The notes: generated by a model not told the origin, from the letters alone. Positions 44,097 to 55,880 are shown, counted from the first letter of the stretch. The stretch: 64,000 bases of DNA from Xanthostigma xanthostigma (GCA_963575645.1 OY754465.1:57249901-57313900); one strand, 5' to 3'. A program made the numbers and translations.

Positions 44097-45084
44097 TACG
44101 AGCAATTACCGCTCATCCTATATGTCAGCTCTACCGAAAAAACTTTTCAATATTTTTAAAGAGTTCACTGATCAAAAGTACATTGAGTCTATGACCGATT
44201 CATGAAAGGAAAGAATACTTTATCGTAATCAATTTTATTCTATGAATGAAAACAAGTGAGTATTGGCTGAGAAAGTATATAAACATTTTCCTAAAGGTTA
44301 TTAGCCTGCTATACTGTAGTTGTAGCAATTACGTCCGTATTATGTTGAAATAAAAATATGACTTTATAAAATATTATTGCTTCATGTTTAAGTATTATAT
44401 CCTGTAAATCAAAGTTTATTTTTGAATATCTAAGTAAATGATAATTAAGCTTTAGACATAATTATTGACCACTGCAGTATATTGCGTATAATATGTCTGA
44501 CAGAAAAAGATATAGTTTCTACATGACCGACAAGTAATTTGACAATTGTTTCGACAATTTTTAAGTAATATTTCCGTAAAACTACACGTGAAAGTTCTTT
44601 CATTATAATTTATTTTAGAGTCAAACTTTCGAATAAACAGTTTTTCAAAATTTTGTCTGTAGCCAATTTGGTATACATAAAACCTTATTTTTATGTGCGT
44701 TTCCGGTGAATCTCTCAAAATCACATTTTATAAAATTACTTGCTTGATAACAAAAAAAAAATGGTTGAATGTATGAGATATTCACAAATAATAATATTAA
44801 AAAAACTGCTCTATTCATCGAATAATTTTAATAGAATGTACATTTTTTATTCAGTGTACTCAAGAATAATAGGTAATTGTTAATTATTTTTGGTTTGAAA
44901 TATAACCTAGAGCGTGCGCTATGTTTTTGAATAGATAGGTACATTGTATATTTTATTCTGTTCAATGTTTATATAAAAGATGAACTCTAATAATAGATGA
45001 ACCATATATTTTTTATGGCAGTCACGTCATATAGGTATATAAACTGGAAATTATGTAAAACTACTATTTTATCGTTGATATAAA
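44097..45084. other. No gene recognised
   Basis: AT-rich. A 90-codon minus-strand open frame (44452-44724) has no motif. Confidence 0.45.
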
Positions 45085-45410
45085 TAGTTTTACCATTCCG
45101 ACACCACAAGTGGGGAATGGTACTAATTTCGGTCGAAATTCACTTTTCAAAATTTCACATTTCGCTTTGAGGTCCCACGAATCCTAAAATCATTTTTTTA
45201 TAGGGAAAAAGTTTGTGCATCTGATAGTCTGAGTGTTTGTTAGTCTGTTTGTCTGTGAACACGATACAGGGCAAACAGATGAGCAGATTGAAACCAAATT
45301 ATGAGAGGATGCAATGATATGCAAACATGAAGAGTCCTATTGTTTTTGGGAAAAATCGGCGCATGCGGAGAAGAGATATATGCTATAACGTTGTTTTTAG
45401 GGTTCCGTAC
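45085..45410 (+). repeat. Dispersed repeat R1, most complete copy
   Basis: Order: CATTCCGACACCACAAG, TCACTTTTCAAAATTTCAC, TTTGAGGTCCCAC, GTGAACACGATACAGGGCAAAC, GATTGAAACCAAATTATGAG, AAATCGGCGCATGCGGAG. Other copies are at 1041-1196 (reversed), 55490-55880 and 57130-57250, and its 3' half at 7722-8103 and 20540-20840. It is cut by the start of the next element. Confidence 0.75.
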
Positions 45411-45977
45411 CCGAAGGGTGCCTAACGGGACCCTATTACTAAACTTCCGCGTCCGTCCGTCTGTCTGTCAGCGGGCTGTGTCTCATGAACCGTAATAGGT
45501 AGAAAGCTGAAATTTTCAGAGTGTGTATTTTTATTGCCGCTATAACAACAAATAATGAATGAAAAACCTATTTTTTATATACAATACACAAACCGCAACA
45601 ACGTGCTACGCACGTCAGTAACAGTTCTAATACAGAGCAAGCGTCCGCTAACGGTGCGTTTATACAGCAGTATACTCGAACATTTATTAAAATACAATTA
45701 TGAGAACTCTCGCATACGACACGGTACGACCGCTAGGCTATCATATGTAGCCACTGTATACAGTTCAGTTCGGGTAGTCCATCTGAACTCATTGCAATAA
45801 TTAGTTGGTAAACTGACCGCAACCTATGTCGAGGTATATAGGGACACCAGTTTTTCAACGGCAAAGCGGGAAAAATCTTCGAGACTCGATTCCCGTGATG
45901 GACGAACTATTTACATACCGACAAGTTTTTACGGATTACTCTGTGCGTGAGTTCGACTCGCACTTGGCCGGTTTTTT
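45411..45977 (+). mobile_element. GGTTCCGTAC-family element, copy 2
   Basis: Begins GGGTTCCGTACCCGAAGGG, with CCGTCCGTCTGTCTGTC and CTCATGAACCGTAATAGGTAG, and ends GAGTTCGACTCGCACTTGG then CCGGTTTTTT. The 3' part from AACAACGTGCTACGCACGT matches 25223-25558. I recognise start and end as a lepidopteran repeat. It interrupts repeat R1. Open frames at 45555-45800 and 45826-46095 lie inside it and are not genes. Confidence 0.8.
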
Positions 45978-46813
45978 GTATATGGTAATTATTATAATGT
46001 TAGTCAGCCATTCTGGGGCGGTTTTGTTGTCTTTCTCTAGCACATGGGTGCAATGGATTGTGGCAGTACTTGGAAATCCAGTAACATTAATATAGCCTAC
46101 TATTTGATTTAACTTGCATTCAATGTAAATGAGAAATTTAACATGTAAAGTCAATATGTTGATTGAAATTAAACACACGGTATGTCGCTCATAAAAATGT
46201 ATGACTTTATTGCTTTTTAAAATCAGTTGTTTTGCTTTTTTTCATTTGTAGTAAAAAGCTTTAAAATCCTCGTACTTACGTAATATACGGAGAACCTATA
46301 TAAATGAAATAAATTGTACAATCAATGTATAGATTTCCACAGTTGGGAAAAGACTTTTCTTCTTGTACTTTCGCAATAAAATGTCTATTGTAACGAGATT
46401 CAATTAAATGGAAATGCATGGAAATGGGTCGGTGTATATACGTGTATTATTTGTTAAAAATTAAAATGGAAAGAAAAAAAAAAAAACAAAACCAATTTTT
46501 CAATTTAGTTCTCTCATCAACTTTTATTTTGTTTGTAGGCATTTTTTGTGCATTGGCGAGGAAAAAAAACAATTCCTGAAATTACATTGTATGCACAGAC
46601 TTGCTAAAAAAATATCTACGTATAAAAACTTGGAAAATGTTTCACAACGTTTTAATCTATTCTTTATTGACATGTCAGTTGACTTAATTGAATATATATT
46701 TCGAGTTGTAAAATAAAGCTATTAAAAATCTCGATATTGTTCATTTCGATTTGTTTTTCTTTCAGTATACGGAAGTATTTTTTAAATACAATTTATTGTC
46801 AATCCATCTATAT
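45978..46813. other. No gene recognised
   Basis: AT-rich with an A-run at 46470-46484. No recognisable repeat or gene. Confidence 0.4.
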
Positions 46814-47100
46814 TCTATACTAATATATGAAGCTGACGAATTTGTTTGTTCGTTTGTTTGGTTGAACGCGCTGATCTCAGGAACTACTGGTTCGAATTGA
46901 ATTTTTTTTTGTTGTATAGTCCATTTTTTGAGGAAGGATATAGGCAATAGGAGCGAAGCAAAAACTTTTTAACGGTAACTCCGATCATCATGAAATTTGA
47001 ACACATTTATCTCGATAAACTAAAATGAATGTGCGTACTAATGTACCTCCCCTCCCATTCGTTCATTTGCACTCGGGTGAAACCGGGCGGTACTGCTAGT
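46814..47100 (+). mobile_element. Complete short Helitron, plus strand
   Basis: Starts TCTATACTAATATATGAAGC, has TTTGTTTGTTCGTTTG, GATCTCAGGAACTACTGGTTC and GAGGAAGGATATAGGCAATA, and ends GGTGAAACCGGGCGGTACTG then CTAGT (47096-47100). The TC start and CTAG(T) end are Helitron-type. A reversed relative is at 62843-63169. No helicase gene. Confidence 0.85.
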
Positions 47101-47590
47101 ACTAATATAAATGCGAAAGTAACCCTGTCTGTCTGTTACGCTTTCACGGCCAAACCGCGGAGCCGATTATGATGAAATTTAATATGAAGATAGTTTGAAT
47201 CCCGGGGAAGGACATAGGCTAGGGGAGGACGGGGTCAATTGTAACACGGGTTAATTGTAACAGTGACTATTTTAGTGACATCTACCAACAAAATTAGAAC
47301 ATTATACTACTGCATTGATGTACATTCAGTCGCTGGTGACTGAATGTACATCAAAACAGTAGAATAATTTTCTCATTTTCTTGGTAGATGTCACTAAAAT
47401 AGTTACTGTTACAATTGACCCCGTCCTCCCCTACTTTTTTTTAGATTCAACCCCTATGTGGATGAAGTGGGGATTGTATGAAGTTACGCTTTCACGGCCA
47501 GACTGCGGGGCCGATTGTGATGAAATTTAATATGCAGATAGTTTAAACTTTGAGGAAGGTCGTAAACTACTTTTTTCCCCAAACAATAAC
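47101..47590 (+). mobile_element. Second Helitron-like element, partly duplicated, split by a MITE
   Basis: ACTAATATAAATGCGAAAG follows the previous CTAG directly. The block TTACGCTTTCACGGCCA..CCGATT.TGATGAAATTTAATATG occurs twice, at about 47138 and 47484. The first copy is interrupted at 47220. No 3' end is visible. Confidence 0.65.
47220..47433. mobile_element. TA-flanked MITE inside a Helitron
   Basis: TA (47220-47221 and 47432-47433) flanks 210 bp with inverted ends GGGGAGGACGGGGTCAATTG and its complement. The arms are about 90-100 bp, with a short inner palindrome (TGTACATTCAGTC.GACTGAATGTACA). TA duplication fits Tc1/mariner-type movement. Removing it restores a normal GGACATAGGCTAC Helitron phrase. 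Confidence 0.82.
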
Positions 47591-47707
47591 CCCTAACTGG
47601 GTTAAATGCCTTCTCATAAATTAATGATGATAATATGAGCACAGTGACGCCTCGGTGTAAAAATGAAAAGCCAAAATGTATTTGTATTCCTGTAAATAAG
47701 CCTTTTA

Positions 47708-48397
47708 TTAAGGACGTAGTCTGGTGTTCGGGTTTTGAAAAACGAATTTATTTTTTTACATTTTTAGTAAGTATAATATATTGAGAAAATACTGTAAAAA
47801 TTTTAGACCGAAATATTGAATATTTACAAAGCTATAGCATATAGTCGAGAGCAGCAACGGTCTTACAGTAAGACTCTTACCTGCTCTTACCTCTCAATTG
47901 TTATCACGTTACCCTTATACTCTCGCAGAGTAGAGCAAACAAATTAACAGAAAACGATGCCTTTGAAGAAACGGAAGGTTTAATAGACACCAAGCATAGC
48001 TGATTGGTGTAAATATTCATTTTTATTTTTTTGTAAGAAATCTGAAATTAAAACTTTAAACGCGTTTTTTCTCAAAACTACGTTTTTCCAAGCGGCGCGG
48101 GTGATTGAAACAATTGTATACAACCGAATGCTTTTAGTTTGGCACAGGGTATTCTACACAACAATAGCTCCGCCCGGTACTAGAATTTCTTAATTAGAAA
48201 AATTATTTCTATTTTTTTAACCAATTTTCAACGAAAAAATCACGATTTTCTCGTTGTTTTTTTTTCTAAACCCCGGCATTTTGTTATTTTTCAATAAAAA
48301 TGTTTATTTCTAGTCGGGGTAGAGTCACAAGCCTACGAAACAATAACCAATTTAATTTTTATAATTCATTTGACTGAACATAGGACTACGTCCTTAA
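47708..48397 (+). mobile_element. TTAA-flanked GGACGTAGTC element, copy B
   Basis: TTAA at 47708-47711 and 48394-48397, with inverted ends GGACGTAGTC / GACTACGTCC. It carries the AGAGTCACAAGCCTACG segment that copy A lacks, and lacks the segment with CATGTAACAAAATTG that A and C have. No transposase. Confidence 0.85.
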
Positions 48398-49870
48398 ATC
48401 ATCTTCCTTACGAACTTGGCGATCTGTTGGTCACCTTGATTAATACCATTTGAATGTTTGTTATAGACTGACAGACAATTTCCAGCCGGCCTACTGTTTA
48501 ATGGCATCACTAAACTAGTAACTACCAAACGTTTTTGTGTGGATAATTTACGAGTTTCCGTGAAATTAAGAGCTCTTTTCTTTAAATGTCAAATACCAAC
48601 AAAATATAAAATGAACATTAATTGCGTAGATATTTTAAACTCTATAGCGAACGACGAACTTACAAAACTTTATATTCAACAATATAGTCAAAACTGCACA
48701 ATTGATGATACCTACTCATAGATATTTTTGAAAGCATATTTAATGCAACGATTTAACTTCTTGACTGTATTTTTGTAAAAGTAGGTTTTTTCGTCGATAG
48801 CGAAATGATCAAATCAAAGTTAAAGACCAGAGAACATGGAATTTCGTGTATAGAATCACTAAAATTATATAACGGAAAATTTGTTCAACGTAACCGTCTA
48901 AATATATACGTACTATATGACCGTTTATTTAGTCTTACACTGCACTCCATTAAATTTGCATTACATCGAAGCCAGTAAGTTCTAAAATAAAAATAGTATT
49001 TCACATAGGTATCAACGTTATGAAAAATAAATATTTACACTATTTTCTGCCCAACGGACTAGTTCTAGGGTAGATGAAACAGTTTTTACCTATACGACGG
49101 AACGGAGCAGGTATATGCGGTTAGGGTGAGAGTTTGTTTGTGTTTTGTTTGTTTGTGCACTCGAATGTCGCCATTTATCTCGAAAACGGCTTGATCAATT
49201 CAGATGCGGTTTTCTGTAAAATGTTTGTAATTCGTCTGCGATAGTTTTTAGCGCAAGAAATCTCCAAAAAGTTTGAAATAAAATAGGTAAACAACAAAAA
49301 ATTTTGAAAAACCAACGACGGATGTAAACGTTGTAATTGAAAAAGGATTAAATAAAATTTTGAAACTCCTCGACTAAAAGGAGGTAAGTAATAAAATAAA
49401 ATCCGTCGGGGGCTGGAAGCTAGGTCTCCTAGTTACAGACTTCGTGGATATAACATATACAGTCTGAGAAATGCTCAATTTATTGGTTTAATACTTAAAT
49501 ATATTTTCTGTTGTTTTATACAGCGTCCCCTGTTTCTGACCCACAAAAAAAGGTTAATTACCACTAGGACATGGCAGTGTTCCCCTGCATGAGGGATCCC
49601 ACTAACCAAAACCATTCACACACGTGCCGCAGTGTTCATTGTGGCCAAGGATTACAAAGGGAACCGAATTAGGGTGAATTGGATAAGGGAGACATTCGCG
49701 GCTATATTATATACAAGCTGATCAATTTATAATTATATATATCACTTGCTAACTGTAGGTACCTACTCTTAAAAAATATATAGTAATTAAATAGTCTGTA
49801 TTTTTTGAGATTTTTTATTTAGATATCTTTGATCGAAAATAACTGCCAACAAGTTTTTGTACAAGTATAC
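48398..49870. other. No gene recognised
   Basis: A passage at 49075-49270 (TTTGTTTGTG, CATTTATCTCGAAAACGGC) reads like a dispersed repeat. 49520-49700 (AGGACATGGCAGTGTTCCCC, CATGAGGGATCCCAC) is less AT-rich and unexplained. A 60-codon open frame at 48539-48721 has no motif. Confidence 0.4.
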
Positions 49871-50240
49871 TATAGCGGTCCGTCCCGGTTTCATCCGAGT
49901 GCGATAGATATAATTCTGCAAAATGTATTTCGTTTGCGGCACGGCGTCTGAACTAATCGCTTTGAGCAAATTCTACCAGATTTGCTTCTGAACTAATAGC
50001 TTTGAGCAAATTCTACCAGATTTGCTTCTGAACTAATAACTTTGAGCAAATTCTAACAGATGTCGCTACTTGGTACTAAACAGTTATTTTTTGTTGCTTC
50101 TGAACTAATAGCTTTGAGTAAATTCTATCAGATGTCGTTACGTGTTATTCAAACAGTTTTTTTGAGAAAACATCGTAATTTTGTACAAAATATTTTTAAA
50201 AACTTAGCCTGTATTTTTGAGATTTTTTATTTTACTTTGA
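49871..50240 (-). mobile_element. Reversed Helitron-like element with 40-bp tandem repeats
   Basis: The plus strand begins TAGCGGTCCGTCCCGGTTTC, the reverse of a Helitron end. It then has TTCTGAACTAATAGCTTTGA units at 49950, 49990 and 50030 (period 40) and a fourth at 50102. The same motif, two copies, is in the plus-strand element 30340-30657. Open frame 49787-49969 is incidental. Confidence 0.7.
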
Positions 50241-50786
50241 TCTAAAATAACTGGAAACAAGTTTTTATACAAGAATAAAATATTATACTTCATTTTTTGA
50301 GTACATTATTGGCGTCGGTTAATTGGTGGGACCTGGGACTCAGACTGTAAAAACTTGACGTTTCACGCTTTTGCAAATAATGTGTTTGTGTTTATAGAAG
50401 TAATTATTTGATAAACGCATGATAACGGACAGTTAGCACAGGCGCGAGGGGAAACCGACAGTGACACACTCCGTCGCCGCTCTACTACGCCGATTGCTGT
50501 CGAGCGCCGTACGGAAGCTCACGAACACCGTTTCGGTTTCGGTCCTAGTTTCGGCCGATACCGCAACTAAACCAAAACTCCAATTTAACGCCGAAACTTG
50601 CCGAAACCGAAAGTTCGGTCGGACAGTAATCCTCTATATTATTACTCTACGTCAAAAGTGGGATGAGAAGTGAGCGAAAATATCGAATTGCATCGGAGCA
50701 CAGCCGAGCCGCTCAGTTATTTTACAAAGTTCTGGCTTGTTGTTTCATTGGAAGGTGAATATCTGGGACTTAAAAATTTTAAAGCA
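50241..50786. other. No gene recognised; GC-rich patch 50440-50720
   Basis: The patch has repeated TTTCGG / CCGAAA motifs in both directions, suggesting an old inverted element, and a 70-codon open frame (50461-50673) with no motif. It ends next to the third hAT MITE. Confidence 0.4.
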
Positions 50787-51140
50787 CATTTCACTAGAGC
50801 TGTAACAAACCGTATGTATTCGTTATTGAGTAACGGGTACATCGTCTGACTCGAAGTAACGAATCGTTACTTACAAATTCATTTCGTTACTCGCATTTGT
50901 CGTATCCATGTCAGTTCGACTCATTTGATGCGGTTATACGCTATACGAACGAAGTCATACCGTATCACGTATGCGACGCGCCTCGATGCGATGGTACATG
51001 CTTGATGCTGTTAGTACACGATTGTCGTATGATAAGTAACGAGTAACGTAACGATACGAAAGTAACGGGTACTGGTTCTTTAAGTAACGAATACATAAGG
51101 GTACACAATTTCTCGTTACTTTTACAGCTCTACATTTCAC
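50787..51140 (+). mobile_element. hAT-type MITE, copy 3, with 8-bp target duplication
   Basis: CATTTCAC at 50787-50794 and 51133-51140 flanks 338 bp with TAGAGCTGTAA ends. It closely matches 26031-26352 in the same orientation. Both lack the 405-bp insert of copy 1. Confidence 0.92.
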
Positions 51141-51374
51141 TGACTGGCAGTGTATGTAAGAACATTATAATAGTTAATTTATTATTTATATAAGAGTTTA
51201 TGATCAGCCGGCAATAAATTTAGGTTATGAAGTTGTGATCGATAATGCAGCACGCCAATTTTCTTTTTACTATATAACTATTTTTATATGAAAATAACAT
51301 ACTATATTTTATGCCTAACTACATTTCCTGTTCCTGAAGTATATCTATTGTCACAAAATGGTGAATTCGCTAAT

Positions 51375-51428
51375 TGACGTTAATGACCTTACCTGTTCAG
51401 CGTCTATAAACTGCAATCACTCTCTTCC
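51375..51428. repeat. Relative of the 48-bp mini-element
   Basis: TGACCTTACCTGTTCAGCGT, then CTATAAACTGCAATCACTCTC. It is a diverged form of 18666-18716 and 9328-9375. It sits just upstream of foldback family D copy 2. Confidence 0.45.
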
Positions 51429-51434
51429 CCATTT

Positions 51435-52214
51435 AAAAAAGGGGAAATATAAAACGGTCGAATAAAAGAAAAACTTGGTGACTGATGATGAGATACTGTT
51501 TTAATAACTTGAGCGGTATGAAAAAGAGTAAGCGAAAAAATAACTCAACTATAGCGACAAATATTGGGTAATAAAAAAATCCAGAACGGCTTACAAACAT
51601 TGGGTTGTGAATAATCCATTTTTGGGTGACTAAATTACTAAGTGAGCGACTAGAATGCCTTCGGTAATTTTGAAGCAGATATCCTCTTTTGTTTTTACTT
51701 TTTATTATTTTTTTTTCACTTTGAGACTATAACTTAAAACTCACATATTCATGAAGATTTAAAACCACCGCTTTTTTTGATAAAGGGGTAAACAATTCCG
51801 GGATGAACGATAACGGGGTATGCGAATTAAATAGTTAATTGTTTGAATAGAACTGCGTTTTCTAAAAAATGTATATTTAATTGACAGTCAATTAAATATA
51901 TATTTTTTAGAAAACGCAGTTCTATTCAAACAATTAACTATTAACAAAATGCCGCTCAGAATAAATAAATCATTTGCTAAATTTTGAAAAAAATGCAGGA
52001 CGTAACGTTGACACCCAAAAAAATATTAGGTCGCTCAAACATTATGAAGCTTCCCATTTTGTATTTTAAGTAACTCAAATGGATGTTTGTTGCTGTTCTG
52101 TTGACTTCTCGTCACGCGCAGTCAGTCGCTTACTTAGTAATACAGTAACCCAAATTGATTATTATTTTTGTCACCCAAAATTGTAATTTACAGTCACTCG
52201 TTTAAATACTACCC
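51435..52214 (+). mobile_element. Foldback family D, copy 2, with 56-bp palindrome
   Basis: Aligned with 39228-40069. Its centre, 51830-51885 and 51887-51942, is a 56-bp inverted repeat with one mismatch and a single-base spacer. The subterminal TAGTCGCTCACTT motifs are fewer than in copy 1. No coding sequence. Confidence 0.85.
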
Positions 52215-52509
52215 TTTAAAAAATTGACTGCTTGAATATTTCTACGCAACCATCTTTATTTTTAACTTACAAATGTAAATGTAGAATAACTTATTCATTA
52301 ATAAAATATGGATACATTTCAAACAGCTTCGTTTGATCCGCTTATAGTAACGCAAAGGATGGTCATTGCGCTTTCGCGTAATATGATTTTGATACTTTCG
52401 AGTCAAACCTAACCAAAAATTTGCACCGCGGACTCAAACTGCGCTTTTGTTTAGTTTTTTATTCTAATGTGGGCTCCATGCATATAAGATGGAGGGTTAC
52501 TATCGCGAT

Positions 52510-53528
52510 AGCTTAACGAAATAACCACCGGTGTTCCACAGGGATCAATCTTGGGTCCTGTGCTTTTTATACTCTTCATTAACGATTTGCCAGTTCAATT
52601 CAGTGAGGAAGAGGGTCTTGTGATTTATGCTGACGATACAAGCATCGTGTCATCTAGTCGTACAATGCCAGAGCTCTATGATAATATTAATGAATCTCTT
52701 CATATTTTAACTGAATATTGCAGTCAAAATAACTTAGCTTTAAATACGCAAAAAACTAAACTAATGCATCTATCTCTATGCTCAACTGACAAAAAAATTC
52801 CTCAAATTGTTCTAGATGACCAGGTGCTTGAAACTGTCACTGACTTTAAACTATTAGGTTTTCAAATTAATGAAAACTGCTGTTGGACTACACACATACA
52901 CCATATATGTTCAAAAATTTCTAAAAATGCTTTTTTAATACGAAGACTATGCACTATATCTAAAGATCCAAACGTCATTAAAACAGCTTATTATTCTTTT
53001 ATTTTTCCTTTTTTAAAATACGGTATTCTCTGCTGGGGTCAAGCAGGACCAAGTCAAAAAGTTTTTGTCAAACAAAAAATGGTTTTAAGATATATGTTTA
53101 ATTTAAAAAGAACTGATTCATGTGTTCTCTATTTTAAATTACATAATATATTGACGCTGCCTTGTATTTTATTATTTTATGCAGCCGTATACATAAAATC
53201 AAGAAGTCATTCCTTGCCTATGGTAGGTGACACACATGAATACAATACTAGGTACGGCGCAGCTATTAAAGGCATCAAATGCAACACAACAAGCTTTCAA
53301 AGGAGTCCTATTAATTTTTCTATAGCTGTTTTTAACAAATTACCAATACCTTTGAAAAATATTACGCCTATCTCTAAGTTTAAAATAGCTCTTAGACAGT
53401 TTTTAGTCGCAAAGTCTTTTTATAAAACTAGCGATTTCTTTTTATAAATTGTAACTGTATTATGTATTTTTTGACTATCTAAGCATCCTTCGAGGTCTGT
53501 TGGAAATAAAATTATTATTATTATTATA
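52510..53528 (+). mobile_element. 5'-truncated LINE with (ATT)n tail
   Basis: The coding part begins abruptly at the polymerase palm. The stop at 53447 is followed by an 80-bp UTR with AATAAA (53505) and ATT units to about 53527. Relative to a full non-LTR element, the 5' UTR, endonuclease and most of the polymerase are missing. The 5' junction is near 52510; a target duplication was not found. Confidence 0.87.
52512..53447 (+). pseudogene. Reverse transcriptase C-terminal part (LINE ORF2 remnant)
   Basis: An uninterrupted frame of about 311 codons follows a stop at 52509-52511 and has no natural start. It shows GVPQGS at residues 7-12, FINDLP at 22-27 and the catalytic YADD at 39-42. LLGFQI follows the palm, and YGILCWG (170-176) with QKMVLRYMF belongs to the C-terminal block. 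The C-terminus has FNKLPIPLKNITPISKFK, the usual LINE ending. It is related to, but clearly different from, the protein at 4466-5389, so two LINE lineages of the jockey/CR1-like group are present. The fragment cannot transpose by itself. Confidence 0.88.
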
Positions 53529-55372
53529 GCATGGGTGCCATCGAAATGAAGTGACGTACCTGTTCAGATTTTAAATAAAAAATGCTTTAAAGATAGTGGT
53601 TTAGAAAATGTGTGACATGACATGTTTACACAAAATTCAGGCGGTAAGAAGCCTGTTTTAAACATCTTTCAAGTCAGAAAGCAGATTAGATTTTGTCTAT
53701 ATTTGACAATATACTCATATAGATAATCCAATGTAAAGGAGTGTTGACACTGTCACTTAGTTGCTGTTTATGTCAAGTGGGAATACAAAGAAGAGAAGTC
53801 CAGACTTTTCAGCAGTTATGTAGCTAAATATCCTTTATAATTTGTGACAATTTACGAAGTACTTACTTCAACTTATTACTAACTTATGCTTCTCATATAG
53901 TATTATAAGTTTATAACCCTTTTATGCCCTACTAACTAGAAACAAATCGTAAACTCTAACCACTAATTCTGATATGCGTTCGATAGATACAATATAGCTC
54001 ACACTATAAGCATTGCATTGCATTTGCCGCTAGCATACACGAGGAATTAGCTCAACAAAACAAGGAAAGACCACGTGCGATTAAAGAAACTAGGGCTTTT
54101 TATGTTAGCTTTGCTTGTATGTTGCTTGGGTGTATGTAAAAAACCTTGCAACTCGATTTTCAACCTCTTACGAATGTTCAATTGATGTGAAATTTTGCAT
54201 TGGTATGCAGTTTTGATGACAATACAATATTCGGATCGATTAGTTCTGATATTTTTTTTAAATATCAAGTTAAATGCTGAAATAAAGAATAAGTGGTGGG
54301 AGTGATGGTTTTGATGGTGGGAAAACGTGACTCTAGCCGCTTAAAATGTTTAAATAAATTATATATAATGACCAAACATTTGTAGTTTCAAAAAAAAAAT
54401 TAGAAATCACGCTTGTTAACGCTCTGAACAGTAGAAAATAAAATCTTTCTCTTCTATAACGTTTAAAGGTGTGGGGCACTTTAAATGAAATGTAGGTGAA
54501 GTGAGTGCCTAGAATTAAAAAAAAAACTAAAAACGCTTTTTTGGTCTAAAAAATACAAAATAATTTGACTACAAAAAAAAGCGTGGAGTGTTTGATATCA
54601 GTAGTCATAAATTTAGCATAACTAGCTATTTGCAAAAGTAAAGCTATTATGAAGATTTAAGGAGAGAGCACCCCACGCTTTATATTTAGTTTATTTTGCT
54701 GTCAAAATATTTTGCTTCAATTAGTTCATAAAAGAGTATTGTTTGAGTATTTTTAAACACCAATTTTGTTTTTGTATTTTATTCTTATATAATTTACATA
54801 AATTATAAGACTAAAAAGGAAGTCTTTTTAGGATAGACGGACAGACAGACAGATAGCGTGAGCTTTTAGTAATAGGGTTCCGTACGGAACCCTATAACGA
54901 ACAGGCAAGAAAACGCATTATTGCATCGTCGTTCATTTTTCAGCTATATGTTAAAATTTTTAGTTCTCTAAAGTCTAACGGATCGAGAGGAGCGAACAGA
55001 CAGACAGACAAGAAAGCGAGTTAATAAAAACGTGGTAAAAAATAACAGACTTTAAAAACATACTGTACGCTGTACGCAATATATTATCAACTCAAATAAA
55101 CCAGATTTCACATTTTTTATTTATGAAGTGATCAAAGTAAATATGTAATCACAAATATTTACATATTGACAAACAAAAGTAATTTTGATAAAACCATTTT
55201 CGTAAAATATCAATCTTGTTTATTCCTGTTGTATCACATAGAATGTTGAATCAAATTGCGCCATTCATATTTAGGATTATTGATATCAAATCTTTCGCAC
55301 GCTTTTTTTATATTGAAATATGCGTGACTCAAAAGACGTGTTTGATACATATATAATACAATGTGTTCACCA
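53529..55372. other. Mostly unassigned; GGTTCCGTAC fragment near 54808-54905
   Basis: GACGGACAGACAGACAGATAG, then a perfect 22-bp palindrome centred on GGTTCCGTACGGAACC (54873-54894), are remains of the GGTTCCGTAC family. At 54469-54675 GTGTGGGGCACTTT and GCACCCCACGCTTT are possible inverted ends. No gene was found. Confidence 0.45.
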
Positions 55373-55432
55373 AAAGTGGTAACAGTGAATATATTTCGTG
55401 TAGGATACACGAATTATTCACTGTTATCACTT
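55373..55432. repeat. Isolated 60-bp hairpin
   Basis: AAAGTGGTAACAGTGAAT..TTCGTGTA is inverted at TACACGAATTATTCACTGTT and ATCACTTT, with a few bases of loop. It resembles the hairpin at 42715 in size but not in sequence. Confidence 0.7.
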
Positions 55433-55489
55433 TACAAAAAAAAAGTTTAAATAAGTTTTTGTTCAACTCGAGATTTACTATCAGAAACT

Positions 55490-55880
55490 ACCGAGGTATA
55501 TTCCATTCCAACCCACAAGTTCAAAAATCACTTTTCAAAAATTTTACAATATCTTTTCGTTTTGAGGTCCCCCAAATCCAAAAAGACATATTTTTGGAAA
55601 AACTCTGTGCGTGTTAGTCTGTTTGTCTTTTAGTCTGTGAACACGATACAGGTCAAACGGATGAGCGGATTGAAACCACATTTTGGGAGGATGTTTATTG
55701 TTTGGTATGCAAATATGAAGAGCCCTATTGTTTTTGTGGAAAATCGGCGCATGCGCAGAAGAGATATATGCTATAACGGTGTTTTTTATATAATAATGGC
55801 GTACTTTTCATAACGGCTTATTATTCTATTTATTTTTTCAAGAAAGTTTTGTTAAAAAATTTTTTTTCTAAACTTTATAG
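55490..55880 (+). repeat. Dispersed repeat R1 copy
   Basis: Contains TCACTTTTCAAAAATTTTAC, GTTTTGAGGTCCCCC, GAACACGATACAGGTCAAACGG, GAGCGGATTGAAACC and one GGAAAATCGGCGCATGCGC unit. The 84-codon open frame 55363-55617 overlaps it and is not a gene. Confidence 0.75.

Noticed and set aside
50461..50673. 70-codon frame in a GC-rich patch
   Set aside because: The patch shows repeated TTTCGG/CCGAAA in both directions, typical of a decayed inverted element; no protein motif is visible.
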